This document shows, piece after piece, positions 1 to 7,901 of a stretch of 29,310 nt of DNA. The notes beneath the pieces were generated by a model. The model worked only from the letters and a program-made list of their open reading frames with translations. It ran no database searches and had not been told where the DNA came from. A program made the position numbers and the translations under genes. Within the stretch, counting starts at the first letter, position 1; each line of letters opens with the position of its first letter. The DNA is from JBOIBN01 sp050739575 (GTDB lineage Bacteria; Pseudomonadota; Gammaproteobacteria; JAKDMP01), in assembly GCA_050739575.1 (NCBI GenBank), contig JBOIBN010000032.1, forward strand, positions 1-29,310. Direction: 5' to 3'.

Positions 1-590
1 ACTATTTCGCGCAAAAGGACTTCACCTGGAACAATATCCACCAGACCAACTGGAACAAGCTGTTGTGGCTGGATTCCGGCGCGGACGGGTTGAAGACCGG
101 CTACACCGCGGATGCGGGTTATTGCCTCGTCGCCTCGGTCAAGCGCGGCGATCGACGCATGATCGCGGTGGTGATGGGCGTGCCCGCGGTTTCCAAGACC
201 GACAACATGGCCAATTACCGTCATCTGGCCAAGGTCAGCGAGTCGCTGCTCGACTATGGTTTCCGTTTCTTTCAGACGCACAAGCTTGATGAAGCCCGGA
301 CCTCGCTCGCGAAACTGCGGGTCTGGAAGGGTGCGGACAAGTATGTAGACGCGGGTCTTGCCGCGCCGCTTTATGTCACCGTTGCGAACGGCCAATTCCC
401 GGATCTGAAAGTGGATACTCAGATCAACAAGCACGTGCAGGCGCCGGTCGCCGCCAGTCAGACGATCGGCGAAGTGACCGTTTCCTACGATGGGAAAACC
501 GTGGCCCACGCGCCTCTGATTACGCTCAATGCAGTACCGAAGGGCGGCTTTTGGCCCTGGATACGCGACACGGTCCTCGGCTGGTTCTAA
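1..590 (+). CDS. dacC: D-alanyl-D-alanine carboxypeptidase, C-terminal part (partial)
   Basis: The 5' end lies outside the window; the reading frame is open from base 3 and gives the last 195 residues. The third serine-peptidase motif of penicillin-binding proteins is visible as D-G-L-K-T-G-Y-T about 30 residues in, followed by a beta-rich C-terminal domain (PBP5_C type) and a terminal W-P-W-I-R-D-T-V-L-G-W-F stretch that fits the amphipathic membrane anchor of PBP5/PBP6. Such enzymes trim the terminal D-alanine from peptidoglycan pentapeptides in the periplasm. The N-terminal SxxK and SxN motifs are not in view, so the choice between dacA, dacC and dacD is not decidable. The family is secure; the symbol is a guess. 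The gene converges with kup. Confidence 0.9.
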   Translation, partial: YFAQKDFTWNNIHQTNWNKLLWLDSGADGLKTGYTADAGYCLVASVKRGDRRMIAVVMGVPAVSKTDNMANYRHLAKVSESLLDYGFRFFQTHKLDEARTSLAKLRVWKGADKYVDAGLAAPLYVTVANGQFPDLKVDTQINKHVQAPVAASQTIGEVTVSYDGKTVAHAPLITLNAVPKGGFWPWIRDTVLGWF

Positions 591-627
591 GGAAGCTCTG
601 ATTTATTCTGGGGTTTGCTAAATATCC

Positions 628-646
628 GAGACCCGGTTCCGGGCTC
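628..646. terminator. Weak hairpin between convergent dac and kup
   Basis: The bases AGACCCGG and CCGGGCTCT around a 2-4 base loop can fold into a short GC stem with one bulged C. It lies in the 72-base gap between two convergent 3' ends, where a bidirectional terminator would be expected. There is no clear T-run on either side, so this is only a possible terminator. Confidence 0.25.
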
Positions 647-662
647 TGCATTACCGGCAAAC

Positions 663-2609
663 TTACAGCCGCACCTGCAGGCCGATCTCCACGACCTGAT
701 CCGCCGGGATGCGATAAAAGGCGGATTCGTTCATCGAGTTCCGTGACATGAAAGCAAACAACCGGTCCCGCCAGAGCAGCGGATTGTGGATTTTCCTCGA
801 CGGCAAGAGCGTCGTGCGTCCGATGAAGTAGGTCGTGTCATCGGGATCGAGGTCGAGCTTGGGAACGTCGAGGTTCTTCAAGTCGGAAGGAATGTTCGGC
901 TCCTGCATGAAGCCGTAGTGCAGCACGATCCGCCAGATGCCCTCCTCGAATGCCTTTGCCTCTATCCGCTCTTCGCGCGTGACCCGCGGCTTGTTCTCGG
1001 TCAGCACGCTGAGCAGGATCACCTGCTTGTGCAGGGTCTTGATGCGCTGCAGTTGGTGTCGGAGCGCCGGCGGGCTCGACTTGATGTGGCGGGTAACGAA
1101 GATCGCCGTGCCGGCTACGCGCGCCGGTTTCGTTTCCTTGATTTCCTTCAAGAGCTTGTTCATCGACACCGCGTCCTTTTCGACTTGCGCGGCCTGTAAC
1201 TGGCTGCCGCGGCGCCAGGTCCACATCAGGCCGCAGAAGAGTACGCCGACACTCAGAGAAAACCAGCCGCCTTCCGGCACCTTGGTCATGTTCGCGCTCA
1301 GGAAGGCGAGATCGACGACGAGGAAGAGGACCAGAAACGGGATGGCCTGGAGCCGGCTCCAACCACCGTGTTCGCGCGCCACGTTGTAGGCGAGAACGGT
1401 GGTAACGACCATGGTGGCGTTGATGGCGACGCCGTAGGCCGCAGCGAGATTGTTCGAGGAGCGGAACAAGAGAACGAGGCCGATCGTCGCGATCATCAGC
1501 ACCCAGTTGATAGCGGGAACATAAATCTGGCCCTGGGTTTCGGTCGAAGTCTGGAGCACCTTGACCCGCGGCATCTGTCCGAGCTGCACGGCCTGGCGCG
1601 TGAGCGAAAAGGCGCCGGTAATCGTTGCCTGCGAGGCGATGATGGTGGCGGCGGTGGCTATCGCGACGAGCGGATAGAGCAGCCATCCGGGCGCGAGATG
1701 GAAAAACGGCTGCTTCGTCGAGGCACCCCCGAGCAGCAACGCACCCTGGCCGAAGTAATTCAGCAGAACGGCGGGTAGAACGAACGCGAACCAGGTGATC
1801 CGGATCGGCGGCCGCCCGAAGTGGCCCAGATCCGCATACAGCGCCTCCACGCCTGTGATCGCCAGGATGACGGCCGAAAGCACGAGAAATCCGGCGACGT
1901 GGTTGTGTACGAAAAACTCGACAGCGTAAGCGGGATTCGCGGCCGCGAGAATGTGCGGTTCGTGCACGATACCCTTGATACCGAGTGCCGCGATGAACCC
2001 GAACCAGAACAGCATGACCGGACCGAACACCCTGCCTACACGAGCGGTGCCGCGGCTTTGGAAGGCGAAGAGCAAAACGAGGATCACGATCGTCGCGGGT
2101 ATGACGTAAGGCTGGAAGTGGGAATCGGCCACCTTGACGCCTTCCACGGCGCTCAGGATCGAAATCGAAGGCGTAATCATCATGTCGCCGTAGAGGAGCG
2201 ACGCGCCGAACAGGCCGAACAGGATCAGCAGCCGTCGGCGGGGTTTGTCGAGCTTGCTCCACGGTCCGATCAGCGCGAGCAGCGCGAAGGTGCCGCCTTC
2301 TCCATTGTTGTCCGCCTGTAGCATGAAGATGACATACTTCAGGGACACGACGATGACGAGTGCCCACAGAATCAGCGACAGAATGCCGTAGATATTTCCG
2401 GGCGTGGGCGAAATGGCGTAGTTGCTGCCGAAGCAGGTGCGCAGCGCATAAATCGGACTGGTCCCGATGTCCCCGAAAACGACGCCGAGCGTCGCCAGCA
2501 TGACGATCGGCAGCCCCCTGCGCGATGTATCGTCCGCATCGGTCTTGGGCGATTCGGATTCCTGTTTTTCGACGTCCGTGCGCGGATCGCCTTTGTCTTC
2601 CTTGGCCAT
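663..2609 (-). CDS. kup: Kup-family low-affinity potassium uptake transporter
   Basis: A 648-residue inner-membrane K+/H+ symporter of the KUP/HAK/KT family. The hallmark G-D-I-G-T-S-P-I-Y-A-L lies at residues 46-56, and Q-A-D-N-N-G-E-G-G-T follows in the second to third helix. About 12 hydrophobic segments fill residues 33-470, followed by a soluble C-terminal domain of about 180 residues, typical in length for the family. The first 30 residues are charged and cytoplasmic. The start ATG has an AGGAAAG ribosome site just upstream. Kup imports potassium constitutively and tolerates acid and osmotic stress. It stands alone, with 81 bases separating it from serA upstream on the same strand, so readthrough from serBA is possible. 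Confidence 0.96.
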   Translation of the reverse strand: MAKEDKGDPRTDVEKQESESPKTDADDTSRRGLPIVMLATLGVVFGDIGTSPIYALRTCFGSNYAISPTPGNIYGILSLILWALVIVVSLKYVIFMLQADNNGEGGTFALLALIGPWSKLDKPRRRLLILFGLFGASLLYGDMMITPSISILSAVEGVKVADSHFQPYVIPATIVILVLLFAFQSRGTARVGRVFGPVMLFWFGFIAALGIKGIVHEPHILAAANPAYAVEFFVHNHVAGFLVLSAVILAITGVEALYADLGHFGRPPIRITWFAFVLPAVLLNYFGQGALLLGGASTKQPFFHLAPGWLLYPLVAIATAATIIASQATITGAFSLTRQAVQLGQMPRVKVLQTSTETQGQIYVPAINWVLMIATIGLVLLFRSSNNLAAAYGVAINATMVVTTVLAYNVAREHGGWSRLQAIPFLVLFLVVDLAFLSANMTKVPEGGWFSLSVGVLFCGLMWTWRRGSQLQAAQVEKDAVSMNKLLKEIKETKPARVAGTAIFVTRHIKSSPPALRHQLQRIKTLHKQVILLSVLTENKPRVTREERIEAKAFEEGIWRIVLHYGFMQEPNIPSDLKNLDVPKLDLDPDDTTYFIGRTTLLPSRKIHNPLLWRDRLFAFMSRNSMNESAFYRIPADQVVEIGLQVRL

Positions 2610-2690
2610 CTTTCCTGAATCATGTCCGCCGGCTGAAGTTACGCTAGCATAATCGCGGAAACGTACCAGTCGCTTTCGGGTCCGCGAACC

Positions 2691-3896
2691 TCAGGCAAGC
2701 GGATCGATGAGGCGTGTACGCAGCGTGTGCGGGATGGCGGCGAGGTTGACGATCACCTTCTCGTTCAGCGCTCCTTCGACGTCGGTGAGTGCGTAACCCA
2801 CCGTGCTAGTCGTGCCGAGATGCTGGCCGGCGATGTTCAGGCCGTGTTCGGCGAGCACGTGGTTTATGGCCGCCAGCCGGCCCGGCATGTTCTCGTGTAG
2901 ATGCGTGATGCGGTGGGTTCCCGCCGGCCGCGGCGCCGCGATCTCCGGCAGGTTCACGCTGCCGATGGTGGCGCCGTTGGCAAGGTAATCTGCAAGGCGC
3001 GCGGCGACATATTGAGCAATGTCGAGTTGCGCTTCCTCGGTGCTGCCGCCGATGTGCGGCGTGAGGATCACGTTGTCCGCGTTTGCGAGCGGCGTCGCGA
3101 AGGCGGCCTGTTTCGCTCCCGGCTCCTCGGGATAGACGTCGAGTGCGGCGCCGCCCAAATGCCCCGCCGAGAGTGCGGATGCAAGCGCCGTGGGATCCAC
3201 GACATAGCCGCGGCTGAGATTGAGGAGGATTGCGCCTGGCTTCATGCGCGCGATGGCGGCGGCGTCCATGAGTCCGCGGTTGGAAGTGCGTCCATCCACG
3301 TGCAGGCTCACGACATCGGCGTTCGCCAGCAATGCGTCGAGCGAGGGTGCGCGCACGGCGTTGCCGATCGCGAGGCGCTCGGCGAGATCAAAATACAGCA
3401 CCCGCATGCCGAGCGCTTCGGCGAGCACCGAGAGCTGCATGCCGATTTTGCCGTAGCCGACGATGCCGAGCGTCTTGCCTCGCACTTCGTGGCTGTGCGC
3501 AGCGGACTTGTCCCAGCGTCCCTCGTGCATGGCATACATCTTGTCGGGGAGGTTCCGCAACAGCAGGATGATTTCGGCGAGCGCAAGTTCGGCCACCGAA
3601 CGGGTATTGCTGAACGGCGCGTTGAATACCGCGACGCCGCGCCGCGTGCAGGCGGCGAGATCGATCTGGTTGGTGCCGATGCAGAAGGCGCCGAGCGCGA
3701 GCAGCCGCGACGCGCAATCGAGCAGCTCGGCCGTAATCTGCGTCTTGGAACGAATACCCAACAAAGTGACTTCTGCGAGCGATCTGGCGAGCGTTTGCGG
3801 CTCCGGACTTTTCTCCTCGCGCCGGGCGACATAACCCGCCGCTTCGAGCCGTTCGGCCGCTATGGGATGAATGCCTTCGAGGAGCAATGCGTTCAT
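2691..3896 (-). CDS. serA: D-3-phosphoglycerate dehydrogenase with ACT domain
   Basis: A 401-residue NAD-dependent enzyme that oxidises 3-phosphoglycerate to 3-phosphohydroxypyruvate, the first step of serine synthesis. The Rossmann fingerprint G-I-V-G-Y-G-K-I-G is at residues 144-152. The catalytic Arg229 (in L-N-L-S-R-G), Glu258 (in V-Y-P-E-E-P) and His281 (in T-P-H-I-G-G-S-T) sit 11 residues before the equivalent Arg240, Glu269 and His292 of the E. coli enzyme. Residues from about 325 onward form the short ACT domain that in E. coli gives feedback control by serine. The start ATG overlaps the stop of the upstream serB-like gene by four bases (ATGA), so the two are translationally coupled. 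SerB catalyses the last step of the same pathway. Confidence 0.95.
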   Translation of the reverse strand: MNALLLEGIHPIAAERLEAAGYVARREEKSPEPQTLARSLAEVTLLGIRSKTQITAELLDCASRLLALGAFCIGTNQIDLAACTRRGVAVFNAPFSNTRSVAELALAEIILLLRNLPDKMYAMHEGRWDKSAAHSHEVRGKTLGIVGYGKIGMQLSVLAEALGMRVLYFDLAERLAIGNAVRAPSLDALLANADVVSLHVDGRTSNRGLMDAAAIARMKPGAILLNLSRGYVVDPTALASALSAGHLGGAALDVYPEEPGAKQAAFATPLANADNVILTPHIGGSTEEAQLDIAQYVAARLADYLANGATIGSVNLPEIAAPRPAGTHRITHLHENMPGRLAAINHVLAEHGLNIAGQHLGTTSTVGYALTDVEGALNEKVIVNLAAIPHTLRTRLIDPLA

Positions 3897-4573
3897 GGTG
3901 TTTCCGGTTGGACAATCTTCATTACGGAGAATACTTCATCCAGACTGGCGGCTGTTTGCGGCGCTACCGCAACGAGTCTTTCGCGGCGCACGTTTTCGGT
4001 ATAGGCGAAGAAATGATCGGCGACACCGGCCTCGAACAGTTCGTAATCGCTCATGCCGTCGCCGATGGCGACGATCGGTTTCGCGAGACCAAGCACAGCC
4101 ACAGCTATTACCTTGCCGCCGTCGGCGGCAAGCGGATTGTCCAAATCGAAACCCGTGATCGCATCGCCCTCGAAACGGAAGCGGTTGGCGAGTACCTGCG
4201 CTCGGCGCAGGCCGAATTCCGCAACGACTGGATCGATGTATTCGTGAAAGCCCGCGCTCACGATCCAAAATTTTTCCGCATGCTCCACAAGAAACGCCCG
4301 GTTGCGCCGGAAGGAGGGTGAGATGCTTGCGTGGAGTTGCTCTACGAGTATCGCAATGTGCTCCCGCTGCGGTGCGATCAGTCCCAGGCGCCGTGAGAGC
4401 GCCTCGGCGAAGGCGATCTCGCCGTTCATGGCGAGCGTCGTGAGGCGCTGCACCTCGGCGGTGAGCGCCGCACGTTCGGGATGCGCCGCCAGCGCGATCT
4501 CCGCCAGTAGGTCGAGCGATTCCACGCCGACGAAGGTGCTGTCGAAGTCAATGATGAGCGTGGAGAGAGACAT
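3893..4573 (-). CDS. serB: HAD-family phosphoserine phosphatase
   Basis: A 226-residue cytoplasmic phosphatase expected to convert phosphoserine to serine. HAD motif I is D9-F-D11-S-T, with the nucleophile and the acid/base aspartates; motif II is Ser106 in V-S-A-G-F; Lys154 is in D-G-G-K; motif III/IV is G-D172-G-M-S-D176. The alpha-helical cap between residues 15 and 90 is of SerB size, and the N-terminal ACT domains of longer SerB proteins are absent. It overlaps serA by four bases, and this context favours phosphoserine over other HAD substrates. The ribosome site upstream of the ATG is weak. A 98-base gap separates it from cydB, which is on the same strand and upstream. Confidence 0.88.
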   Translation of the reverse strand: MSLSTLIIDFDSTFVGVESLDLLAEIALAAHPERAALTAEVQRLTTLAMNGEIAFAEALSRRLGLIAPQREHIAILVEQLHASISPSFRRNRAFLVEHAEKFWIVSAGFHEYIDPVVAEFGLRRAQVLANRFRFEGDAITGFDLDNPLAADGGKVIAVAVLGLAKPIVAIGDGMSDYELFEAGVADHFFAYTENVRRERLVAVAPQTAASLDEVFSVMKIVQPETP

Positions 4574-4671
4574 GATCGGCCGGTGGCGAAATTACGGCTA
4601 TGGTACTTGAAGAAGCGAAAAGTGCTGCGCTCTCTGCGGGGAAGTATTCTCCAGCCGAGTCCCGTTTTCCG

Positions 4672-5826
4672 TCAGTAACTTTCTTCGCCTTTCTTGTCGC
4701 GCTCGGCGATGTCTTCCGGCTTGATTTTGCCGCGCATGACGCGAAATGCCCAACCGGTGTAGAAAATAATCAAGGGGAGAATAACCAGTGTAAAGCCTAG
4801 CATCCAGGACAGGGTGCGCAGCGACGAGGTCGCGTTCCACACGGTAAGGCTATGGTTGATGTCCGCATAGGAGGGCGCGAGCATCGGAAACATCGCCGCG
4901 CCGACAGTGCCGATCGTCGCCATCCACGCAATCGCGCCCGACCACCAGGCCCATTTTGGCCGGTCGCGGCGAGCGAATAAGAGTCCGGAGAGCAGCGCAA
5001 CGTACACCAGAATCGGCACGATGAACAGTGCTGGATGCGCAAAGTAGTTATGCAACCACACGCCCTTCGCCATCGTCGCCGTGCTGGCGAGCGGACTGGC
5101 CGGCATGGCCGGATTGACCACCCCGCTCGGTGCGTAGCCGTTTAACTGGCTGAGCCAGATGCCGCCCACGGTAAATAGCACGATCGCGAGTGCCGCGGCA
5201 TAGCCCATCATGCGTTTTGCGCGCGCGAGAATTACGCCCTCGCTGCGCAATGAGACCATCGCGCCGGCCTGATAGAGCGAGAGCGCGACGGCCATCAATC
5301 CGCAGACGATGACGGAGAACGGATTGAACAGGCTGTAAAAACCGAAGCCGGTGGGGTAGAACGACTGCATCATGTCGTCGAACCGGAACGGAAAGCCCAT
5401 CAGCGCATTGCCGACGGCGGTGCCGAAGACGAGCATCGGCACGAAGCCGCTGATGAACAGCGCGTTGTCCCACCAGCCGCGCCAGCGTGCGGATTCGAGT
5501 TTGCTGCGGTACTCGAAGCCGAGCGGACGCAGGATCATGGACCATAGCAGGATGAGCATGACGATGTAGAGCCCGGAGAACAACGTCGCATAAACGGTAG
5601 GAAAGGCGGCGAACAACGCGCCTCCGCCGAGCACGAACCAGACCTGGTTGCCTTCCCAGTGCGGGCCGATCATGGTGAGCACGGCGCGCCTTTCGTGATC
5701 CGTGCGTCCGAGATAGCGCAGCGACGTGCCGACCCCCATGTCCTGGCCGATCATGATCCCGATGCCCATGAGCAGCACGCCGAGCAGCAGCCACCAGATT
5801 ACCTTCAGTATGACGTAGGCTTCCAT
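4672..5826 (-). CDS. cydB: Cytochrome bd ubiquinol oxidase subunit II
   Basis: A 384-residue membrane subunit with 8-9 hydrophobic helices, the normal size for CydB (E. coli 379). The family signature G-P-H-W-E-G-N-Q-V-W-F in the second helix region, the acidic D-M-G-V-G motif in the first helix, and D-N-A-L-F-I-S-G-F are all present. CydB pairs with CydA to form the quinol:O2 oxidoreductase that keeps working at low oxygen and resists nitric oxide. The start lies two bases after the stop of the cydX-like gene, so translation is probably coupled. The gene is third in cydA-cydX-cydB and depends on the promoter upstream of cydA. Confidence 0.96.
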   Translation of the reverse strand: MEAYVILKVIWWLLLGVLLMGIGIMIGQDMGVGTSLRYLGRTDHERRAVLTMIGPHWEGNQVWFVLGGGALFAAFPTVYATLFSGLYIVMLILLWSMILRPLGFEYRSKLESARWRGWWDNALFISGFVPMLVFGTAVGNALMGFPFRFDDMMQSFYPTGFGFYSLFNPFSVIVCGLMAVALSLYQAGAMVSLRSEGVILARAKRMMGYAAALAIVLFTVGGIWLSQLNGYAPSGVVNPAMPASPLASTATMAKGVWLHNYFAHPALFIVPILVYVALLSGLLFARRDRPKWAWWSGAIAWMATIGTVGAAMFPMLAPSYADINHSLTVWNATSSLRTLSWMLGFTLVILPLIIFYTGWAFRVMRGKIKPEDIAERDKKGEESY

Positions 5827-5828
5827 CG

Positions 5829-6053
5829 CTACCGTCTCGGTTCGACGCTCGGGTTTTCCCCGTGTTCGCCGTGATCGCGCGCCTGGCGGTCATAGAGATA
5901 ACCGGCAAAGGCGGCGATCAGGATAATCATGGCGGTGCCGACCACCCAGGCGAAATACCAGGGCGCCCATTCGCTCAAAACCGCCGCGCCGGCAAGACCC
6001 AGAAATGCAAGGCCAAGCCAGCCCGCATAACGCAGCAGCTCCGATAGCTTCAT
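5829..6053 (-). CDS. cydX: Enlarged CydX-like subunit of cytochrome bd (two membrane helices)
   Basis: A 74-residue membrane protein between cydA and cydB. Its second half reads W32-Y-F-A-W-V-V-G-T, which matches the start of E. coli CydX (W-Y-F-A-W-I-L-G-T). Counting 24 residues from the first Trp, Asp55 falls where CydX has Glu25. CydX is a one-helix stabilising subunit of about 37 residues. Here an extra hydrophobic helix (residues 7-25) precedes it in the same frame, with no internal ATG that would start a short CydX alone. I chose the ATG at 6053 because GAGGAG lies nine bases upstream; an in-frame start further upstream would overlap the end of cydA. The tail is charged and soluble. The match to CydX is by eye. 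Confidence 0.72.
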   Translation of the reverse strand: MKLSELLRYAGWLGLAFLGLAGAAVLSEWAPWYFAWVVGTAMIILIAAFAGYLYDRQARDHGEHGENPSVEPRR

Positions 6054-6087
6054 GACGTCATTCTCCTCGTGTGTATACGCCTCATGT

Positions 6088-7656
6088 TCATTCGCCGTAT
6101 ACCAGTGCCGGGGCGGGCTCGGCTTCATCGCCCGTGGGTTGGTCCGGTCCCTGCTTTATAGCGCGGCGCATCAGATAGACTTCGATAACGATGAATAGCG
6201 TGTACAGACCGATGAAACCGGCGAGCGAAAATACCATGTAAGCCACGCTATGGGTCGAAGCCGAGAGCCAAGTGGGCAGAATCCCGTACACCGTCCACGG
6301 CTGGCGTCCCATCTCGGCGGTGACCCAGCCCAGTTCCACCGTGAGCCAGGGCAGGATAACCATCCCCATCGAAAGGCGCAGGAACCACCGTCGCCGGTAT
6401 TCGTTGCGCATGAGCGAGAACATCGCCGCGAGCACGAAAAAGGCCAGCATGGCGAAACCGAAGTACACCATCAGGTGGAAGGTCCAGAAGATGATCGGCA
6501 CCGAGGGAATGGTGTCTTTTGCCGCGGTCTCGACCTGCGCCGGTGAGGCCTGGGCGACGTTCGGCGCATAGCGCTGGAGCAGGAAGGCGTAGCCGATGTC
6601 TTTTTCGTGCGCACGGAAGGTGGAGAGCGCTTGAGCGTCACCGGGATTTTTTTGCAGCTTCTCCAGCGCAAGCAGCGCCGGGATGCCGTTTTGAATCCGC
6701 CCGCGCGCCTGATCCTCGAGTTCAATGATCCCTGGCACCGGCGTGTCGAAGGTGTGCGTGAGCATCATCCCGCCAAGCCAGGGCAACTTGAGTTCCCACA
6801 GGTTTTTCTGCGCGCTCTGGCTTGGGAACGCTATGAGGTTCTCCCCGGCCGGCGGCTTTTCCGTATGCCACATTGCCTCCATCGCGGCAATCTTGGGCGG
6901 CTGCACATCGCCATCCACAAAACCGGAGGCGTCGCCGAGCGTGATGACTGCGAGCGCGGCGAATACGCCGAAAACCGACGCCATGCGAAAGGAGCGTCGC
7001 GCGAGTTCCACGTGCCGCTTGCGCAGCAGATAGAAGGCACTCACCGCGCACACGAACAGTGCGCCGAGCACATAGCTCGCCGCCGTCGTATGCACGAATT
7101 TCGACTGTGCATCGGTGCTGAATATGAGATTGGAGAAGCTCGAAAGCTGCATCCGCATCGTGAAAGGATCGAGGTGCGCACCCATCGGCGACTGCATGAA
7201 GCCGTTCGCGATCAGGATCCACAGCGCCGAGAGATTCGCGCCCAGCGCGACCATGTAGGTGACGAACAGATGCTTGCCGCGCGACAGGCGTTCCCAGCCG
7301 AACAGCATTAGCCCCACCATGGTGGACTCGAGGAAAAAGGCCATCAGGCCCTCGATCGCGAGTGGTGCACCGAACACGTCGCCGACGAAATGCGAATAGA
7401 AGGACCAGTTGGTGCCGAACTGGAACTCCATCGTGAGGCCGGTGGCAACTCCGAGGGCGAAGTTGATCGTGAACAGCTTGGCCCAGAACTTCGCCATGTC
7501 ACGGAAGATTTCGCGTCCGCTGACGACGAAAACCGTCTCCATCGTGGCAATCAGCACCGCGAGGCCGATCGTGAGAGGCACGAACAGGAAGTGATAAAGC
7601 ACGGTGACGGCGAATTGCCACCGCGAGAGTTCGACGACCAGTTGGCCGGGTTCCAC
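6088..7656 (-). CDS. cydA: Cytochrome bd ubiquinol oxidase subunit I (GTG start)
   Basis: The haem-bearing and quinol-binding subunit of cytochrome bd, in the inner membrane. From a GTG at 7656 the protein is 522 residues, the same length as E. coli CydA. Visible landmarks are V-E-L-S-R-W-Q-F with axial His22 (E. coli His19), K-F-V-H-T (His186 equivalent), the quinol-loop Lys and Glu in P-K-I-A-A-M-E-A (Lys252/Glu257 equivalents), and G-R-Q-P-W. The Q-loop is long (L subfamily). An in-frame ATG at 7749 is rejected because translation would begin upstream of the promoter: the FNR-type box at 7711-7724 and its -10 TACAAT (7688-7683) predict transcription starting near 7676. AAGGGT lies a few bases before the GTG. 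Confidence 0.95.
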   Translation of the reverse strand: MEPGQLVVELSRWQFAVTVLYHFLFVPLTIGLAVLIATMETVFVVSGREIFRDMAKFWAKLFTINFALGVATGLTMEFQFGTNWSFYSHFVGDVFGAPLAIEGLMAFFLESTMVGLMLFGWERLSRGKHLFVTYMVALGANLSALWILIANGFMQSPMGAHLDPFTMRMQLSSFSNLIFSTDAQSKFVHTTAASYVLGALFVCAVSAFYLLRKRHVELARRSFRMASVFGVFAALAVITLGDASGFVDGDVQPPKIAAMEAMWHTEKPPAGENLIAFPSQSAQKNLWELKLPWLGGMMLTHTFDTPVPGIIELEDQARGRIQNGIPALLALEKLQKNPGDAQALSTFRAHEKDIGYAFLLQRYAPNVAQASPAQVETAAKDTIPSVPIIFWTFHLMVYFGFAMLAFFVLAAMFSLMRNEYRRRWFLRLSMGMVILPWLTVELGWVTAEMGRQPWTVYGILPTWLSASTHSVAYMVFSLAGFIGLYTLFIVIEVYLMRRAIKQGPDQPTGDEAEPAPALVYGE

Positions 7657-7682
7657 CGCTACACCCTTAATGCATCGTGAGC

Positions 7683-7724
7683 ATTGTAACGGCATAGGTC
7701 CCGTCGGGATTTGATCCGGATCAA
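7683..7724 (-). promoter_or_regulatory. FNR/DNR-type promoter of cydAXB
   Basis: The perfect palindrome TTGATCCGGATCAA at 7711-7724 matches the FNR/ANR/DNR consensus TTGAT-N4-ATCAA. A -10 hexamer TACAAT reads on the minus strand at 7688-7683, 22 bases past the box. The box centre is then near -41.5, the class II activating position. The predicted start near 7676 gives a leader of about 20 bases before the cydA GTG. Which Crp/Fnr protein binds (an oxygen-sensing FNR elsewhere, or the DNR-like protein in this window) cannot be read from the box. Confidence 0.85.
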
Positions 7725-7824
7725 GGAATCGGCTGCGGTCCGGCGCCACGTTCTGCCGGGCAAGATCGGATTGCGCTGTTCGTGTCCGCGCCGAGGCAAG
7801 TCACGATCGAGGCATGGATGCGCC

Positions 7825-7830
7825 TATAAT
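7825..7830 (+). promoter_or_regulatory. Possible -10 box of the TPR gene
   Basis: A perfect TATAAT lies 71 bases before the chosen start of the TolB-like/TPR gene. No good -35 hexamer is seen 16-18 bases upstream, so the assignment is weak. Confidence 0.25.
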
Positions 7831-7901
7831 CGGGCAACCGCATCGGGGGCCGGTGCCGAAAAGAGGCTTGCACCCCGGTGAGGAAGACCAAAGGGCAGCC
7901 A

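Noticed and set aside
588..612. GGAAGCTCTGATTTATTC after the carboxypeptidase stop as an insertion-sequence end
   Set aside because: It has the look of an IS terminus but no partner end is found in the window.
838..2367. Long open frame of about 509 codons antisense-frame to kup
   Set aside because: It is a same-strand out-of-frame shadow of the clear Kup protein; composition is Arg/Pro/His-rich without any family motif.
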